A DNA stretch of 64,000 nt from Chitinophaga hostae (GCF_018224885.1 NZ_JAGTXB010000006.1:248001-312000), one strand, 5' to 3'. Shown: positions 25,724 to 34,765, numbered from the stretch's first letter. A program made the numbers and translations. The notes: generated by a model from the letters alone, not told the origin.

Positions 25724-26449
25724 ATGAAGAAGCAATCCCTGATACTACATATTCCCCATCCCTGCACCGTTCCATGGGATGAGATGGCTCCGCCAACTGG
25801 CGGGCGTTTTTGCGATCATTGCCAGAAAAAAGTGCTGGATTTTTCTGCCATGACAGATAATGAATTACTGGCCGTGATCGGTAACAGCAACGGGAAAATC
25901 TGCGGCCGACTGCATCCGGCACAGCAAAACCGCTTGCTTGCTCCCGATACGTCCCGGCGGCGTGGCTTTCTGCCGGCTGCCATTATCGCATCGGTTTTAG
26001 CAGCGGTTATTCCAGGGAGCAGTAAAGCACAGAAGCCGGCTACAGATACCACGATATCACCGTCCGTAAAAAAAGACGCAGAGGCAAAGCGGGATATACC
26101 GGGTTTGCTTACCGGGAGAATTGTAGACTCAACTTCTCACGATGCCCTGCCAGGTGTAATTGTGTCGATATCCGGCGCCGATGTGCGTGTGCTTACCGAT
26201 AGCGCAGGACACTTTCAATTAGCTATACCAGCAGCATTAAAAGGACAGACCATCAACCTGAAGACGAGTTATATTGGGTATGAGCAAAAGTGCATGTCTT
26301 TTACATCTGAGCAGTTGCTGGCACCCGTTAGCATCGGCCTGCAGGCGGCGGGTACGCTTGGTCTTATGGATGTAGTACTTGTAGGGGAGATAGAACCACG
26401 ACGCAGGGGCTTCTGGCAAAAAATTACAAAGCCTTTCAGAAGGAGATAG
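25724..26449 (+). CDS. Cys-module membrane protein with CarboxypepD-like domain
   Basis: 241 residues. The N-terminal module has cysteines at 14, 30, 33 and 60 plus W18, M21, GR27-28, DF39-40 and GR61-62, the same spacing as in the 10899-11480 protein. A hydrophobic helix follows (about 85-100), then a carboxypeptidase-regulatory-like beta-sandwich (LTGRIVDSTSHDALPGVIVSISGA, GHFQLAIPAALKG, about 128-210) and a basic tail (EPRRRGFWQKITKPFRRR). Beta-sandwiches of this kind commonly face the periplasm as in TonB-dependent receptors. Function unknown. Confidence 0.75.
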   Translation: MKKQSLILHIPHPCTVPWDEMAPPTGGRFCDHCQKKVLDFSAMTDNELLAVIGNSNGKICGRLHPAQQNRLLAPDTSRRRGFLPAAIIASVLAAVIPGSSKAQKPATDTTISPSVKKDAEAKRDIPGLLTGRIVDSTSHDALPGVIVSISGADVRVLTDSAGHFQLAIPAALKGQTINLKTSYIGYEQKCMSFTSEQLLAPVSIGLQAAGTLGLMDVVLVGEIEPRRRGFWQKITKPFRRR

Positions 26450-26452
26450 TTG

Positions 26453-27061
26453 CTAAATGAAGTAATCCCGCAACGGGATTGTTGCGAGTTCGCGATAGCT
26501 TTCACCAGGCGCCTGTTTTAGTATCGTGATATGTTTACACAGGAAAGAATCATAATAATCAAATTTGGATAAGTCTACCCTGCCAGCAAATATATCGTTG
26601 GGTATTGTTCTGGCTATAGTAAGATGTGGTGTTATTTTTTTCCGGTAGACCGGCGCTAAGTCTGCAGTAAGCAATAGTTGATAAAGCGCTTCTATTGGAG
26701 TGGGATTGCTGATCTTTAAAAAGAGGGTTGTAGATAAATCACCATGCTGGAAAATATCGCTCCCATTTAACTCAACTTCGAAATTCTGGGAAGAGGATAA
26801 AGCATCTTTCACTTTCCTGATAACCTGTTCGTCATCGTCTGTTGATGAGAATTTCATTAGTGAAATATGCGGTTTTGAATACAGGTTAATCTTTGATAAC
26901 GGAATTATTTTATCCAGCAGTATTTTAAAGAATTCAACTATCTTTTTTATCCTGTCACAAGGCGAAATAATAATAAAATAATACACGTAGGAGATGGGTG
27001 CCATCTCAAAATGAAACAGACTTAGCTGATCCGGGTTATACCTATATTTACTCCTGGGCAT
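26453..27061 (-). CDS. 2'-5' RNA ligase / 2H phosphoesterase family protein
   Basis: 202 residues from the ATG at 27061. Two H-x-S/T motifs define the 2H fold: KPHISLMKF near residue 65 and TPHLTIAR near 150, roughly 85 residues apart as expected. Relatives cleave or form 2',5'- or 2',3'-cyclic phosphodiester bonds in RNA or ADP-ribose products. Stands alone, convergent with the Cys-module gene (3-base gap). A second 2H domain occurs in the glycine-rich protein at 47694-49067. Confidence 0.82.
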   Translation of the reverse strand: MPRSKYRYNPDQLSLFHFEMAPISYVYYFIIISPCDRIKKIVEFFKILLDKIIPLSKINLYSKPHISLMKFSSTDDDEQVIRKVKDALSSSQNFEVELNGSDIFQHGDLSTTLFLKISNPTPIEALYQLLLTADLAPVYRKKITPHLTIARTIPNDIFAGRVDLSKFDYYDSFLCKHITILKQAPGESYRELATIPLRDYFI

Positions 27062-27305
27062 GGTACATGACAAAATCGCGTCTGTATTAATAACAAAGCA
27101 GGTCTGGAAATGGTTGCAGAATATGTCAACCCATACCTGGTATCCGCAATGAAGTGGTTAATTTTCTTGGCAATGCGCTTGTGGTCATTTGCCTGTAGAG
27201 GAATACAGCGGCTCTCACGGCTACAAATACTATATCAAAGCTGTCTGATACGTATCTTCTTAGGAGTTAGGGTTACAAATACAGGTCTTATCAGTTCCTG
27301 GCTCT
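27062..27305. other. Gene-poor stretch
   Basis: Between the 2H phosphoesterase and the DUF5615 gene I see no supportable gene, hairpin or repeat. A short open frame at 27110-27340 on the plus strand has no recognisable domain. Confidence 0.5.
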
Positions 27306-27578
27306 TTACAGGTAAATTAACGACTGTGAAATTTCCTTAAATTCATAAAATGCATATCGCAGAAAGAGGACACTAAGGTTTTTTATGTGATGTGCGAAGA
27401 CCCACTCACCAAAGTCTCTATCTTCTGTAAGCAGTAAATAATCATTATCTAAGGCCCATTCAATTACTTGCTCATCTTTAATGCCTTTTTTTAGTTCCGT
27501 CACTGAAATGACTTCAAAACCGGCGTCGCGCAATGACTCAACAATATAGGTGTGTATATTTTCGTCGGCTAAGATCAT
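27306..27578 (-). CDS. DUF5615 PIN-like protein (possible toxin)
   Basis: 90 residues. MILADENIHTYIVESLRDAG, EWALDNDYLLLTEDRDFGEWVF and LSVLFLRY give the acidic residues (D4, E5; TEDRDF) of the PIN-like DUF5615 fold, a probable nuclease toxin of a DUF433/DUF5615 pair. Its ATG overlaps the stop of the upstream DUF433 remnant by 4 bases (ATGA), the normal coupling in such pairs. The partner is disrupted, so expression and activity here are uncertain. Confidence 0.78.
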   Translation of the reverse strand: MILADENIHTYIVESLRDAGFEVISVTELKKGIKDEQVIEWALDNDYLLLTEDRDFGEWVFAHHIKNLSVLFLRYAFYEFKEISQSLIYL

Positions 27579-27755
27579 GCAACAGCTATAATACTTTCGT
27601 TAGCAATTACATCGGAAGCATAAGCCAATACGGCATTTATTGCAACCCTCAGATAATCTTTGTAAAACCAATGCTACAGTAATGCGGGTTCCTTTAATAA
27701 CAGGCTTGCCTAGTAGTATATGTGTATTCGATTCTATGTGTTCTCTGTAATCCAT
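27575..27755 (-). pseudogene. DUF433 antitoxin gene with internal deletion
   Basis: From the ATG at 27755 the frame reads MDYREHIESN, then LLGKPVIKGTRITVALVLQ and RLSEG, the DUF433 N-terminal half. It then breaks: the next residues in the same frame are unrelated and end at a stop. In the neighbouring frame the C-terminal DUF433 part continues as VAINAVLAYASDVIANESI and ends at 27575, overlapping the DUF5615 start. About 17-18 residues, including the central helices, are missing around 27646-27657, where TTATCTGAGG could be the shared junction of a deletion between short repeats. Confidence 0.8.
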
Positions 27756-27903
27756 ATTTCTATGTTTCGTACCACAATTTAAGCAAAAAACAGGGGTTTA
27801 TGGACCTATTGTCACTCGATTTTCCGATCCTAAGCACTTGTTTACAGAATTATCAGGTGAGAATAGTTGCACAAATTGCATGCTCTGAAGCACAGTCCCC
27901 GTA

Positions 27904-27942
27904 AAGAAAAACGCCCAATCTCAGCAGAGCTGAAATTGAGCG
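27904..27942 (-). terminator. Terminator downstream of tRNA-Arg
   Basis: On the minus strand CGCTCAATTTCAGC pairs with GCTGAGATTGGGCG and is followed by a T run. It lies 15 bases beyond the tRNA 3' end. Confidence 0.8.
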
Positions 27943-27957
27943 AAGTAATTTTTCAGT

Positions 27958-28028
27958 AGCCTCAACAGGGATCGAACCTGTATCTAAAGTTTAGGAAACT
28001 TCTATTCTATCCATTGAACTATGAGGCC
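27958..28028 (-). tRNA. tRNA-Arg(CCT)
   Basis: The acceptor stem GGCCTCA pairs with TGAGGCT (one G-T pair), with a D arm near GTTCAATGGATAGAAT, an anticodon arm GAAGT-TTCCTAA-ACTTT with anticodon CCT, and the T arm ACAGGTTCGATCCCTGT. The CCA end is not encoded. Cloverleaf and anticodon were read by eye. Confidence 0.9.
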
Positions 28029-28080
28029 ATAACCCCAATTCCGGGATTGGGTGGCAAAAGTAAGGGTTTTAAATTAATAT

Positions 28081-29898
28081 TTAAAGACTTTCTATATCTA
28101 CTTTTCCTGCAGCAGGGGCATAGATGCCGTCGATTTCTTTTTTGAATTTCTCCAATATCACTTTCCGCTTTGCTTTCAGCGTAGGGGTTAATTCTCCTGC
28201 GTCCACGGTCCATTCGCGTGGAATCAGCACAAATTTCTTCACCTGTTCAATGTGGTTGAAAAACTGGTTGTATTTGTCAACTGCCTGCTTATATAGGTCC
28301 ACAACCTCCGGGTTTTTCACCAGTTCCTCATTGCTGCTGGCAGCAATACCTTTTTTCTGGGCCCATCCGCGCAGGTTCCCAAAAGACGGTACAATCAAGG
28401 CCGCCGTGAATTTCCGGTCTTCGCCTACTACCATGATCTGTTCTATATAGGGCGATTCCTTGAATTTGTTTTCGATGGGTTGTGGCGCCACAAATTTGCC
28501 ACCGGAGGTTTTAAAGAGTTCCTTTTTACGGTCTGTTATTTTCAGGAACTTATTATCGATGAGTACACCGATATCGCCTGTATGGAACCAGCCGTCCCGG
28601 ATGGCATCGGCTGTAAGATCGGGCCGTTTGTAGTAGCCAATGGTGACGTTAGGTCCCTTGCAGAGAATTTCGCCGTCTTCTGCCAGCTTTACCTGCACGT
28701 CGCTGATAACCGGTCCTACGGTGCCAAACATCCTGTCTTCCACGTTATAGCGGTTTACGCTGATCACGGGGGAGGTTTCCGTAAGGCCGTAGCCCTCCAG
28801 GATGGGGATGCCGCCAGCAGTGAATATTTTGAGTAAACGCACCTGGCAGGCAGCTGCGCCATTTACAATGCACTGTATATTGCCGCCCAAGGCGCTTCGC
28901 CACTTGCTGAAAATCAATTTATTAGCAAGTTTTAATTGCAGGTTGTACCAGGCGCCCTGGTCCTTATTGATTTCATAGCGTTTGCCAACATTTACTGCCC
29001 AGAAAAACAGCGCCCGTTTTATGCCTTTTAGCTCCAGCCCTGTAGCCATGATCCTTTCATATACTTTTTCCAGGAGCCGTGGCACGGTGGTAAAGATGGT
29101 GGGTTTCACCTCTTTGAGGTTATTCCCGATAGAATCCATGCTCTCTGCGTAATAAACGGGGACTCCTGAAGTAATGTACAGGTAGGTGACCATTCTTTCG
29201 AAAATATGGTTCAGGGGCAGGAAACTGAGGGCTCTGGCGTTTGTGTTTACCGGCAGGTATGGCTGGCAAGCCATTACATTGCTTACTACATTATGGTGAC
29301 TGAGCATTACGCCTTTGGGCGTTCCTGTTGTGCCCGAAGTATAGATAATAGTTACCAGTTCCTCGGGAGATATATTTTTCTTTACGGTTTCTATTTGTTC
29401 AAAATCGGCTTCGCTGCCAAGGTCCAGGATTTCTTTCCAGTGCCTGGCGCCTTCTACCTGGTTAAAAGTGAATATTTCCCGGAGGGCGGGGAATTTATCA
29501 CGCATGGCGGTTACTTTGTCCAATAGCTCTTTGTCGCTTACAAAAAGAATACGGGCTTCCGCATCGTTTAGCACATATGCCAGTTCTGTTTCGCTGATGG
29601 TAGGGTAAATGGGAGTAAGAACGGCACCCAGTTGCTGGCAGGCCAGGTCGGTGATGATCCATTCTGGTCTGTTGGGCGAAACGATCGCTATTTTGTCTTT
29701 TTCTTCATTATGCTTGATACCGGCCCTGATGCCCAGTTTTAATAAGCCCGAGCTGAATCTGAGGGTAATGTCCGCTACTTCTTTCGTACTATATTTTTTC
29801 CATTCCCCGTTTTCTTTGCCAGCCAGCATATCCGCTTTGGGGTAATTGGCCAATTGGTAAGAAACTGCATCAAATAGTCGTTGCGGTTGGTCCTTCAT
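28081..29898 (-). CDS. Long-chain fatty acid-CoA ligase
   Basis: 605 residues, ANL superfamily. IIYTSGTTGTPKGVMLSHHNV (P-loop-like motif, near residue 190), YGLTETSP, GWFHTGDIG and DRKKELFKTSGGKFVAP give the adenylation, Tyr/Thr and hinge motifs. The long length and lid match bacterial FadD/ACSL enzymes, which activate fatty acids for beta-oxidation or lipid synthesis. Downstream of, and co-directional with, a small 2TM protein gene 30 bp away. Confidence 0.92.
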   Translation of the reverse strand: MKDQPQRLFDAVSYQLANYPKADMLAGKENGEWKKYSTKEVADITLRFSSGLLKLGIRAGIKHNEEKDKIAIVSPNRPEWIITDLACQQLGAVLTPIYPTISETELAYVLNDAEARILFVSDKELLDKVTAMRDKFPALREIFTFNQVEGARHWKEILDLGSEADFEQIETVKKNISPEELVTIIYTSGTTGTPKGVMLSHHNVVSNVMACQPYLPVNTNARALSFLPLNHIFERMVTYLYITSGVPVYYAESMDSIGNNLKEVKPTIFTTVPRLLEKVYERIMATGLELKGIKRALFFWAVNVGKRYEINKDQGAWYNLQLKLANKLIFSKWRSALGGNIQCIVNGAAACQVRLLKIFTAGGIPILEGYGLTETSPVISVNRYNVEDRMFGTVGPVISDVQVKLAEDGEILCKGPNVTIGYYKRPDLTADAIRDGWFHTGDIGVLIDNKFLKITDRKKELFKTSGGKFVAPQPIENKFKESPYIEQIMVVGEDRKFTAALIVPSFGNLRGWAQKKGIAASSNEELVKNPEVVDLYKQAVDKYNQFFNHIEQVKKFVLIPREWTVDAGELTPTLKAKRKVILEKFKKEIDGIYAPAAGKVDIESL

Positions 29899-29928
29899 GC
29901 TGCTGTAGTTTTGATTTCGCTCAATGTC

Positions 29929-30216
29929 TTAAACACGCGTTTGCTGTTGTTCTTTCAGTTTTTCATATTCTTTCAGGGTGTCGCCAAAAGGATCTTTATG
30001 ATAGGCATTGAAATACTGGAAAGACAATGCAATTCCCCATCCCAGCGCAGGCCATACAGGCCAGGGAGTGCCATTCGTTTTATCACTGTCTGTAAGGAAC
30101 CAAACAGCCCATAATCCCATATTGATAACCAGGTATATGATAAGATGGGATTTGAATCCGGCCCTGGCTTTTGCAATACGCCAAAGACGATCATCTCTTT
30201 CTTGTGTAGTTTCCAT
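29929..30216 (-). CDS. 2TM domain-containing protein
   Basis: 95 residues. Charged N-terminus (RDDRLWRIAKARAGFKSHLIIYLVIN), two hydrophobic helices and a C-terminal charged helix (KDPFGDTLKEYEKLKEQQQ). This is the Bacteroidota 2TM domain, seen alone or fused to histidine kinases. It lies just upstream of the acyl-CoA ligase gene and is probably co-transcribed. Function unknown. Confidence 0.85.
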   Translation of the reverse strand: METTQERDDRLWRIAKARAGFKSHLIIYLVINMGLWAVWFLTDSDKTNGTPWPVWPALGWGIALSFQYFNAYHKDPFGDTLKEYEKLKEQQQTRV

Positions 30217-30300
30217 TGAAGTCAGTTTAAGGTCATAGTGGTACTACTAAATTTAAAATATTTTATTGGCTTCACGTAGAAAAAAACGAAAAAAGCGGGC

Positions 30301-30966
30301 TTATCGGTTGGCCCGGATATCGAAGGTGATATTCACTTGTGAGTTAATGAGTTTATCCTGCAGTGATTTATCAGCCCGGTAGCTGATGCCCCATTCGGTA
30401 CGGTCAATATTGAAATTGGCCATCGCGCTGAGTCCATTACTGGTAAATTCAACTCTGGCAGGGAACGAAATATTTTTGGTAACGGATTTCAGTGTCAGGT
30501 TCCCTTTGATGATATGTGTAGCTTCTTTGAGGGTTAATTCATCGCCTACTGCAGGATGGAAAGAAGTTACTTCCGTGATTTCAAAAGTAGCAGCAGGGAA
30601 TTTTTTAACATCGAAAAACATTTCTCCTTTCAGCTCATTTTCCAGTTTGCGCTTCATGGCTGTGTCTCCCGCAAGGTCCACATCCTGCAGGGAATGCATA
30701 TTAATGATAAATTGTCCGCCGGTGATAACGCTGTCTTTTACATAAAGTGCGCCTCCTGCAAGCTTCAGCGTACCATGATGTTTACCGGTTGGTTTGGTGC
30801 CTGTCCATGTTACCACGCTGTTGGCGGTATCGGGCAAATAAGCATGACCGGTGCCGGTTTGTACGGTTTGTGCATCCGTAACCTTTGCTTTATCAGCCTT
30901 AGGCGCCTGCTCGCATGCAATAATGCCGCAGGTAAGAATGAATATGACACATAGCAGTTTTTTCAT
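30301..30966 (-). CDS. YceI family lipoprotein
   Basis: 221 residues with a lipobox-like start (ILTCGIIAC, Cys near 18). The YceI lipocalin-like barrel follows: SVVTWTGTKPTGKHHGTLKLAGGALYV, then FIINMHSLQDVDLAGDTAMKRKLENELKGEMFFDVKKFPAATFEI and a late ISYRADKSLQDKLINSQVNITFDI. YceI proteins bind polyisoprenoids or other lipids in the envelope. A terminator lies between it and paaN. Confidence 0.88.
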   Translation of the reverse strand: MKKLLCVIFILTCGIIACEQAPKADKAKVTDAQTVQTGTGHAYLPDTANSVVTWTGTKPTGKHHGTLKLAGGALYVKDSVITGGQFIINMHSLQDVDLAGDTAMKRKLENELKGEMFFDVKKFPAATFEITEVTSFHPAVGDELTLKEATHIIKGNLTLKSVTKNISFPARVEFTSNGLSAMANFNIDRTEWGISYRADKSLQDKLINSQVNITFDIRANR

Positions 30967-30988
30967 AAATAGACGTATGCTTTAAAAA

Positions 30989-31018
30989 ACAAGCGTCCCG
31001 GTTTTAGGGGACGCTTGT
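30989..31018 (-). terminator. Terminator after paaN
   Basis: ACAAGCGTCCC and GGGACGCTTGT pair perfectly (11 bp) and are followed by a T run on the minus strand. It ends the paaN transcript before the YceI gene. Confidence 0.9.
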
Positions 31019-31030
31019 TAATAGGTTTTA

Positions 31031-32686
31031 CTATTCTGCCAGCTCCCGGTTGCCCACCCATACAAATCGCTTCACAATAAATTCCTGGTTGGTAAAGCTG
31101 GCATTGCCCGCCGGGTTACCACCGGTAACATGGAAATCAGAAAAAGCAGCATGCTGATTTACCCAGATAAATCCTGTGAAGTTGAACGACACTGGTGTAA
31201 ATACACTGTTCATTTCTGTTGTAATTTTTTCTTTTATCTCATGATCAGTCGTATACGCACCACAGGTAATGGCGCCATACTTCACGGCCATTTGCCGCGC
31301 CAGTTGAATGCTGTGATGGGTATCCCTTGTTTTAATGATCAGTATTACCGGTCCGAAAAGTTCCTTTTCATAGATGGCCGTGTCCGCGCTGCTTACCTCC
31401 AAAATGGTAGGAGCACATACCCTGGCGTTGGAAAATTCTTCATTTACCACCGGCGTGCCTTCCAGTATCACTTTACCGCCCAGGTGGCGGGCTTCCTGCG
31501 CCCTGCTGAGGGTAGCCTCATTTTGAATAGCGCCCAATGTGCCGGCGCCCATCTTCGGATGATTCACCAAACCTACCACGGCATCTTTGAATTTTTGTAC
31601 CACTTCGTTGAAAGACACAGGCCCATTGTCGGTACCGACACCCTGTTCGGGGATGAAAAAGTTCTGTGGTGCGGTACACATCTGCCCGGAATACAAACTA
31701 ACAGAAAATGCCAGGTTCTGGATCACTGCATCCAGGTCTTTTGCACTGTCGAGTATCACAGAGTTAACCCCTGCTTTTTCTGTGAATACAGTTTTCCCTG
31801 GCAGCGATTCTATGTAGTTACCAAAGGCGTTGCCGCCGGTATAGTCAATCAGTCTTACTTCCGGATGTTCGCACAGCTCTTTGGTGATGAGGTTTTCAGA
31901 ACTATCTGCTGCCAGCTGGCACAGGTTCGGATCATAACCACTGTCACGTAACGCCTGCTGAATAGCGCTCACTGCAATGGCTATGGGAAGTATTGCTTTC
32001 GGATGCGGTTTTACAATCACCGGGTTACCGGTCACCAGGTCGGCATATACCCCCGGCAGCGTATTCCACACCGGGAAAGTAGAACAACCGATCACCACAC
32101 CAGTACCTTTGGGAACGGGTCTGAATGTTTTATATAACTTGATACTGGTTTTGCCCATTGGCTTTTCCCAGGTAAGATTCGGAGGATAGCGCTGTAATTC
32201 GTGATAGCCGGTAGCTACTGCTTCAAGGGCACGGTCGTTAGCATGCGGACCGGAAGCCTGGAAGCTCATCATAAAGCTTTGCCCGGTGGTATGCATGGTG
32301 GCGTTGGCGATATCAAAGAAATAATCTTTTATTCGTTCAAGCGTTTCCGTGAGTATGCCGGCTCTTTCCGCTACAGGTAGCAGCCCCCAGCTTTTACCCG
32401 CTTCAGCGGCCTTGCTGAGCAGGTCGGTAACAGTAAATACCGGATAGGTCACTCCCAGCACCTCACGGGTATAGGGCGATACTTCTTCTCCGCTCCAGCC
32501 AGTTTCACCTGTTTGCAGTAATTGTTTGAATGGTTTGCCCAGCAGTTGCTGATAACTCTGAACGCCCCTTGCATGGGCCTCTTCGCCGTAAGCTTTTGGA
32601 TGCTCCGGATATTGCGAATAGAAAGTTCTTTCGTGGTTCGCCTTTACAGCGTTGTCGATAATGTTTTGGTGTTTGTTAACGAGCAT
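31031..32686 (-). CDS. paaN: Phenylacetic acid degradation protein PaaN (aldehyde dehydrogenase family)
   Basis: 551 residues, ALDH-like. NAD-binding segment VIGCSTFPVWNTLPGVYADLVTGNPVIVKPHP, the catalytic Cys in SLYSGQMCTAPQNFF near residue 342 and FGPVILIIKTRDTHHSIQLA. This matches PaaN proteins, oxepin-CoA hydrolase/aldehyde dehydrogenase-type enzymes of the phenylacetate pathway. No other paa gene is seen in the window, so the assigned pathway role is an inference from the family. Confidence 0.82.
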   Translation of the reverse strand: MLVNKHQNIIDNAVKANHERTFYSQYPEHPKAYGEEAHARGVQSYQQLLGKPFKQLLQTGETGWSGEEVSPYTREVLGVTYPVFTVTDLLSKAAEAGKSWGLLPVAERAGILTETLERIKDYFFDIANATMHTTGQSFMMSFQASGPHANDRALEAVATGYHELQRYPPNLTWEKPMGKTSIKLYKTFRPVPKGTGVVIGCSTFPVWNTLPGVYADLVTGNPVIVKPHPKAILPIAIAVSAIQQALRDSGYDPNLCQLAADSSENLITKELCEHPEVRLIDYTGGNAFGNYIESLPGKTVFTEKAGVNSVILDSAKDLDAVIQNLAFSVSLYSGQMCTAPQNFFIPEQGVGTDNGPVSFNEVVQKFKDAVVGLVNHPKMGAGTLGAIQNEATLSRAQEARHLGGKVILEGTPVVNEEFSNARVCAPTILEVSSADTAIYEKELFGPVILIIKTRDTHHSIQLARQMAVKYGAITCGAYTTDHEIKEKITTEMNSVFTPVSFNFTGFIWVNQHAAFSDFHVTGGNPAGNASFTNQEFIVKRFVWVGNRELAE

Positions 32687-32696
32687 ATTCAGATTT

Positions 32697-32768
32697 TGAG
32701 ATTTACAATTTACGGATTTAGTCGATCAGTTGCTACAGCAACTAAATGACTAAACCGGTAAATCAAAA
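32697..32768. repeat. Intergenic inverted repeat upstream of paaN
   Basis: GATTTACAATTTACGGATTTAGTC is mirrored by GACTAAACCGGTAAATC, with the inner palindrome AGTTGCTACAGCAACT. It lies between paaN and the 3' end of the TPR gene and could form a hairpin that ends the TPR transcript. Confidence 0.7.
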
Positions 32769-32780
32769 AAATACCCAATA

Positions 32781-33854
32781 CTAATATCCCGAATTTATCA
32801 GCGTAAACCTTCCATCATTGTAGTATTCATCAGGTCGGGGCTTTAATGGCGTACTACGTTGGTAGTTCAGGAATGCATCATAATCCTGTTTATGTAATCC
32901 TACCCATGCTTTGTAATTGGCCTGGTTAGCAGCAGGACCAAACAACCATTGATTGTAGGATTCAAACATCCCCTCCCGTAACAGGTTGCGCTGAAAATCG
33001 AAGAGGGCAAACGGATACTTCATGCCGTAAAAATTATACCAGTCCAGCAGAAAGCGGGTACGTACCATCACCAGCACATCGGGATCTATTCCCCCGGTTA
33101 CCACATTGATTTGCTTACCCATGCAGGTTTTGTACGCTTCTACAAAATCACTTCTACCTTTTCTACCCTTTTTATCATCCGGTAACATGGCGTCAAACAG
33201 CGTCGGATCATTGAATAACTTCTTATAAGACTCCAGTACAATATTTCTTATCTCTGCTGTCCGGGTGGTGAAACTTTCCATATTCATGAAGGTTTCGCCA
33301 TATAAAATGCACCACAACGGGTTATTACTGTAATCATATGTTTTGGTCGCGTTGTAATAGTTGCCCGGAAAGGCCGGATCCTGTTCAATACCCCTGATCC
33401 AGCTGCGCAGCGCACCGTCATACATTTTAAAGTTCATCAGCAACGTGCCGTTGTCATTATACAACTCGCCACTGTGGGGATACTTCTTAATGGCGCGCTC
33501 ATACATACGCTGCGCGGTTTTCCATTCTTCCCTGCCCACATAAATATTTCCTGCGATCTGAAATGCCTGTACATCCACCTCTTTGCTGTTCAGCAACGGC
33601 TCTATCACGCTTTTTGCCTTTACCAGGTCACCTTTCAGGTAGAAGGTAAATGCCAGCTGTTTCTTATATTCAAAATTATCCGGCTCCAATTGTAAAGCCT
33701 GGTTCAGTACCAGTATGGCATTGGAATAATCCCCGCTTCGAATAAACCCGGATGCTGTATTGTATAGCTCTTTGGCATCCTGTGCAACCACTACCTGTGA
33801 AAATAAAACCCCTGCAACTAAAAATGCTTTCAATAAAGATGACCATTTCTTCAT
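32781..33854 (-). CDS. Exported TPR-repeat protein
   Basis: 357 residues from MKKWSSLLK. Signal peptide cleaved near VVVAQ. Tetratricopeptide repeats fill about residues 25-170 (GFIRSGDYSNAILVLNQALQLEPD, AFTFYLKGDLVKAKSVIEPLL, EEWKTAQRMYERAIKKYPHSG). The C-terminal half is a helical domain with many aromatic residues and no known name. Likely a periplasmic or outer-membrane-associated protein-protein adaptor. Confidence 0.8.
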   Translation of the reverse strand: MKKWSSLLKAFLVAGVLFSQVVVAQDAKELYNTASGFIRSGDYSNAILVLNQALQLEPDNFEYKKQLAFTFYLKGDLVKAKSVIEPLLNSKEVDVQAFQIAGNIYVGREEWKTAQRMYERAIKKYPHSGELYNDNGTLLMNFKMYDGALRSWIRGIEQDPAFPGNYYNATKTYDYSNNPLWCILYGETFMNMESFTTRTAEIRNIVLESYKKLFNDPTLFDAMLPDDKKGRKGRSDFVEAYKTCMGKQINVVTGGIDPDVLVMVRTRFLLDWYNFYGMKYPFALFDFQRNLLREGMFESYNQWLFGPAANQANYKAWVGLHKQDYDAFLNYQRSTPLKPRPDEYYNDGRFTLINSGY

Positions 33855-33946
33855 TCCTTGTCTTGTTCGTTTGTTGTAAAAGTAAGGAAAATGGGGTAAT
33901 GTCCCACAGATCAATCGGTGAGCAGAAAGCGGAGATATTTTATATA

Positions 33947-34765
33947 TTAATTGATTATTTTATTTGACTCAAGAATGTTCCTGTTGAAGAAAATAATAAC
34001 CACCCAGAACACGATAGCAGCCCCTAGCAGCACAGGTGCAGATTCATTTAAATCACCCAGTTTTCCTAAAGCAGTAATATGATCTTTTTGCCTAATGTTT
34101 AATAATAATGGTATAGCACTAAGCATTGCATTGGAAATATAGGTGAATACCAGGCTGCGGGACCTGTAATACAGCCACGACAGGAAAAAAGAGACAGGCA
34201 GATAAGTTAGCATGGACGCCGGATACAAATAGGGTAGGGCAGCCACCACGGAAGCAGCTACCAAAGCAATATGGGCAGGATTTTTTCGGAGCAGGCCATC
34301 CAATACGATACCCCGGAACACAAATTCCTGTATCGCCGGAAGAAACAGGATAAACACCACGCAATAGAGCCATACAGAACTTGTTATAAAACCGCTGCCA
34401 GACCAGTTAAAAGGACCTCCGATAAAATGTTTCAGAAAAGCTACCTGCACATACAGGGCCGGAACAATCAGCAGCAGCATCCATAAATTGTCGCCTTTGG
34501 GCATATTCAGGGAAAGAGAAGCCTTTTGCCGGGTAAACAGGTAGAAGGCAACCAGTGAAACGGGAAGCAATACATCTGTGAGATAGGCGACATTTTGTGC
34601 CGGAACAGATAAGTAAAAAGCGAAACGAAGAAGTGACAGGTGCAGGGCTAAACTACCCAAAAAGAGTACAAGACCTAATACGATCGTTTGCTTCATGGAA
34701 GGATAGGGACCCGGTATCAGCGTTAAATCATCTTTCAGAAGATCAGTGGCAGGTGTTACAGACAT
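33947..34765 (-). CDS. CPBP-family membrane protein, degenerate active site
   Basis: 272 residues, about eight hydrophobic helices. The CPBP/Abi (CAAX protease) region is at residues about 143-240. The first motif normally reads EExxxRG; here it is QEFVFRG, with the first Glu changed to Gln. The FxxxH motif is replaced by LPYLYP and the final His/Asn motif is only partly kept (ISNAM). It is therefore probably not an active protease. It lies downstream of DUF1015 and a terminator. Confidence 0.7.
   Translation of the reverse strand: MSVTPATDLLKDDLTLIPGPYPSMKQTIVLGLVLFLGSLALHLSLLRFAFYLSVPAQNVAYLTDVLLPVSLVAFYLFTRQKASLSLNMPKGDNLWMLLLIVPALYVQVAFLKHFIGGPFNWSGSGFITSSVWLYCVVFILFLPAIQEFVFRGIVLDGLLRKNPAHIALVAASVVAALPYLYPASMLTYLPVSFFLSWLYYRSRSLVFTYISNAMLSAIPLLLNIRQKDHITALGKLGDLNESAPVLLGAAIVFWVVIIFFNRNILESNKIIN

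Noticed and set aside
27110-27340. Open frame of 76 codons on the plus strand
   Set aside because: No domain or promoter is seen, its composition is unlike neighbouring genes, and its end overlaps the DUF5615 gene.
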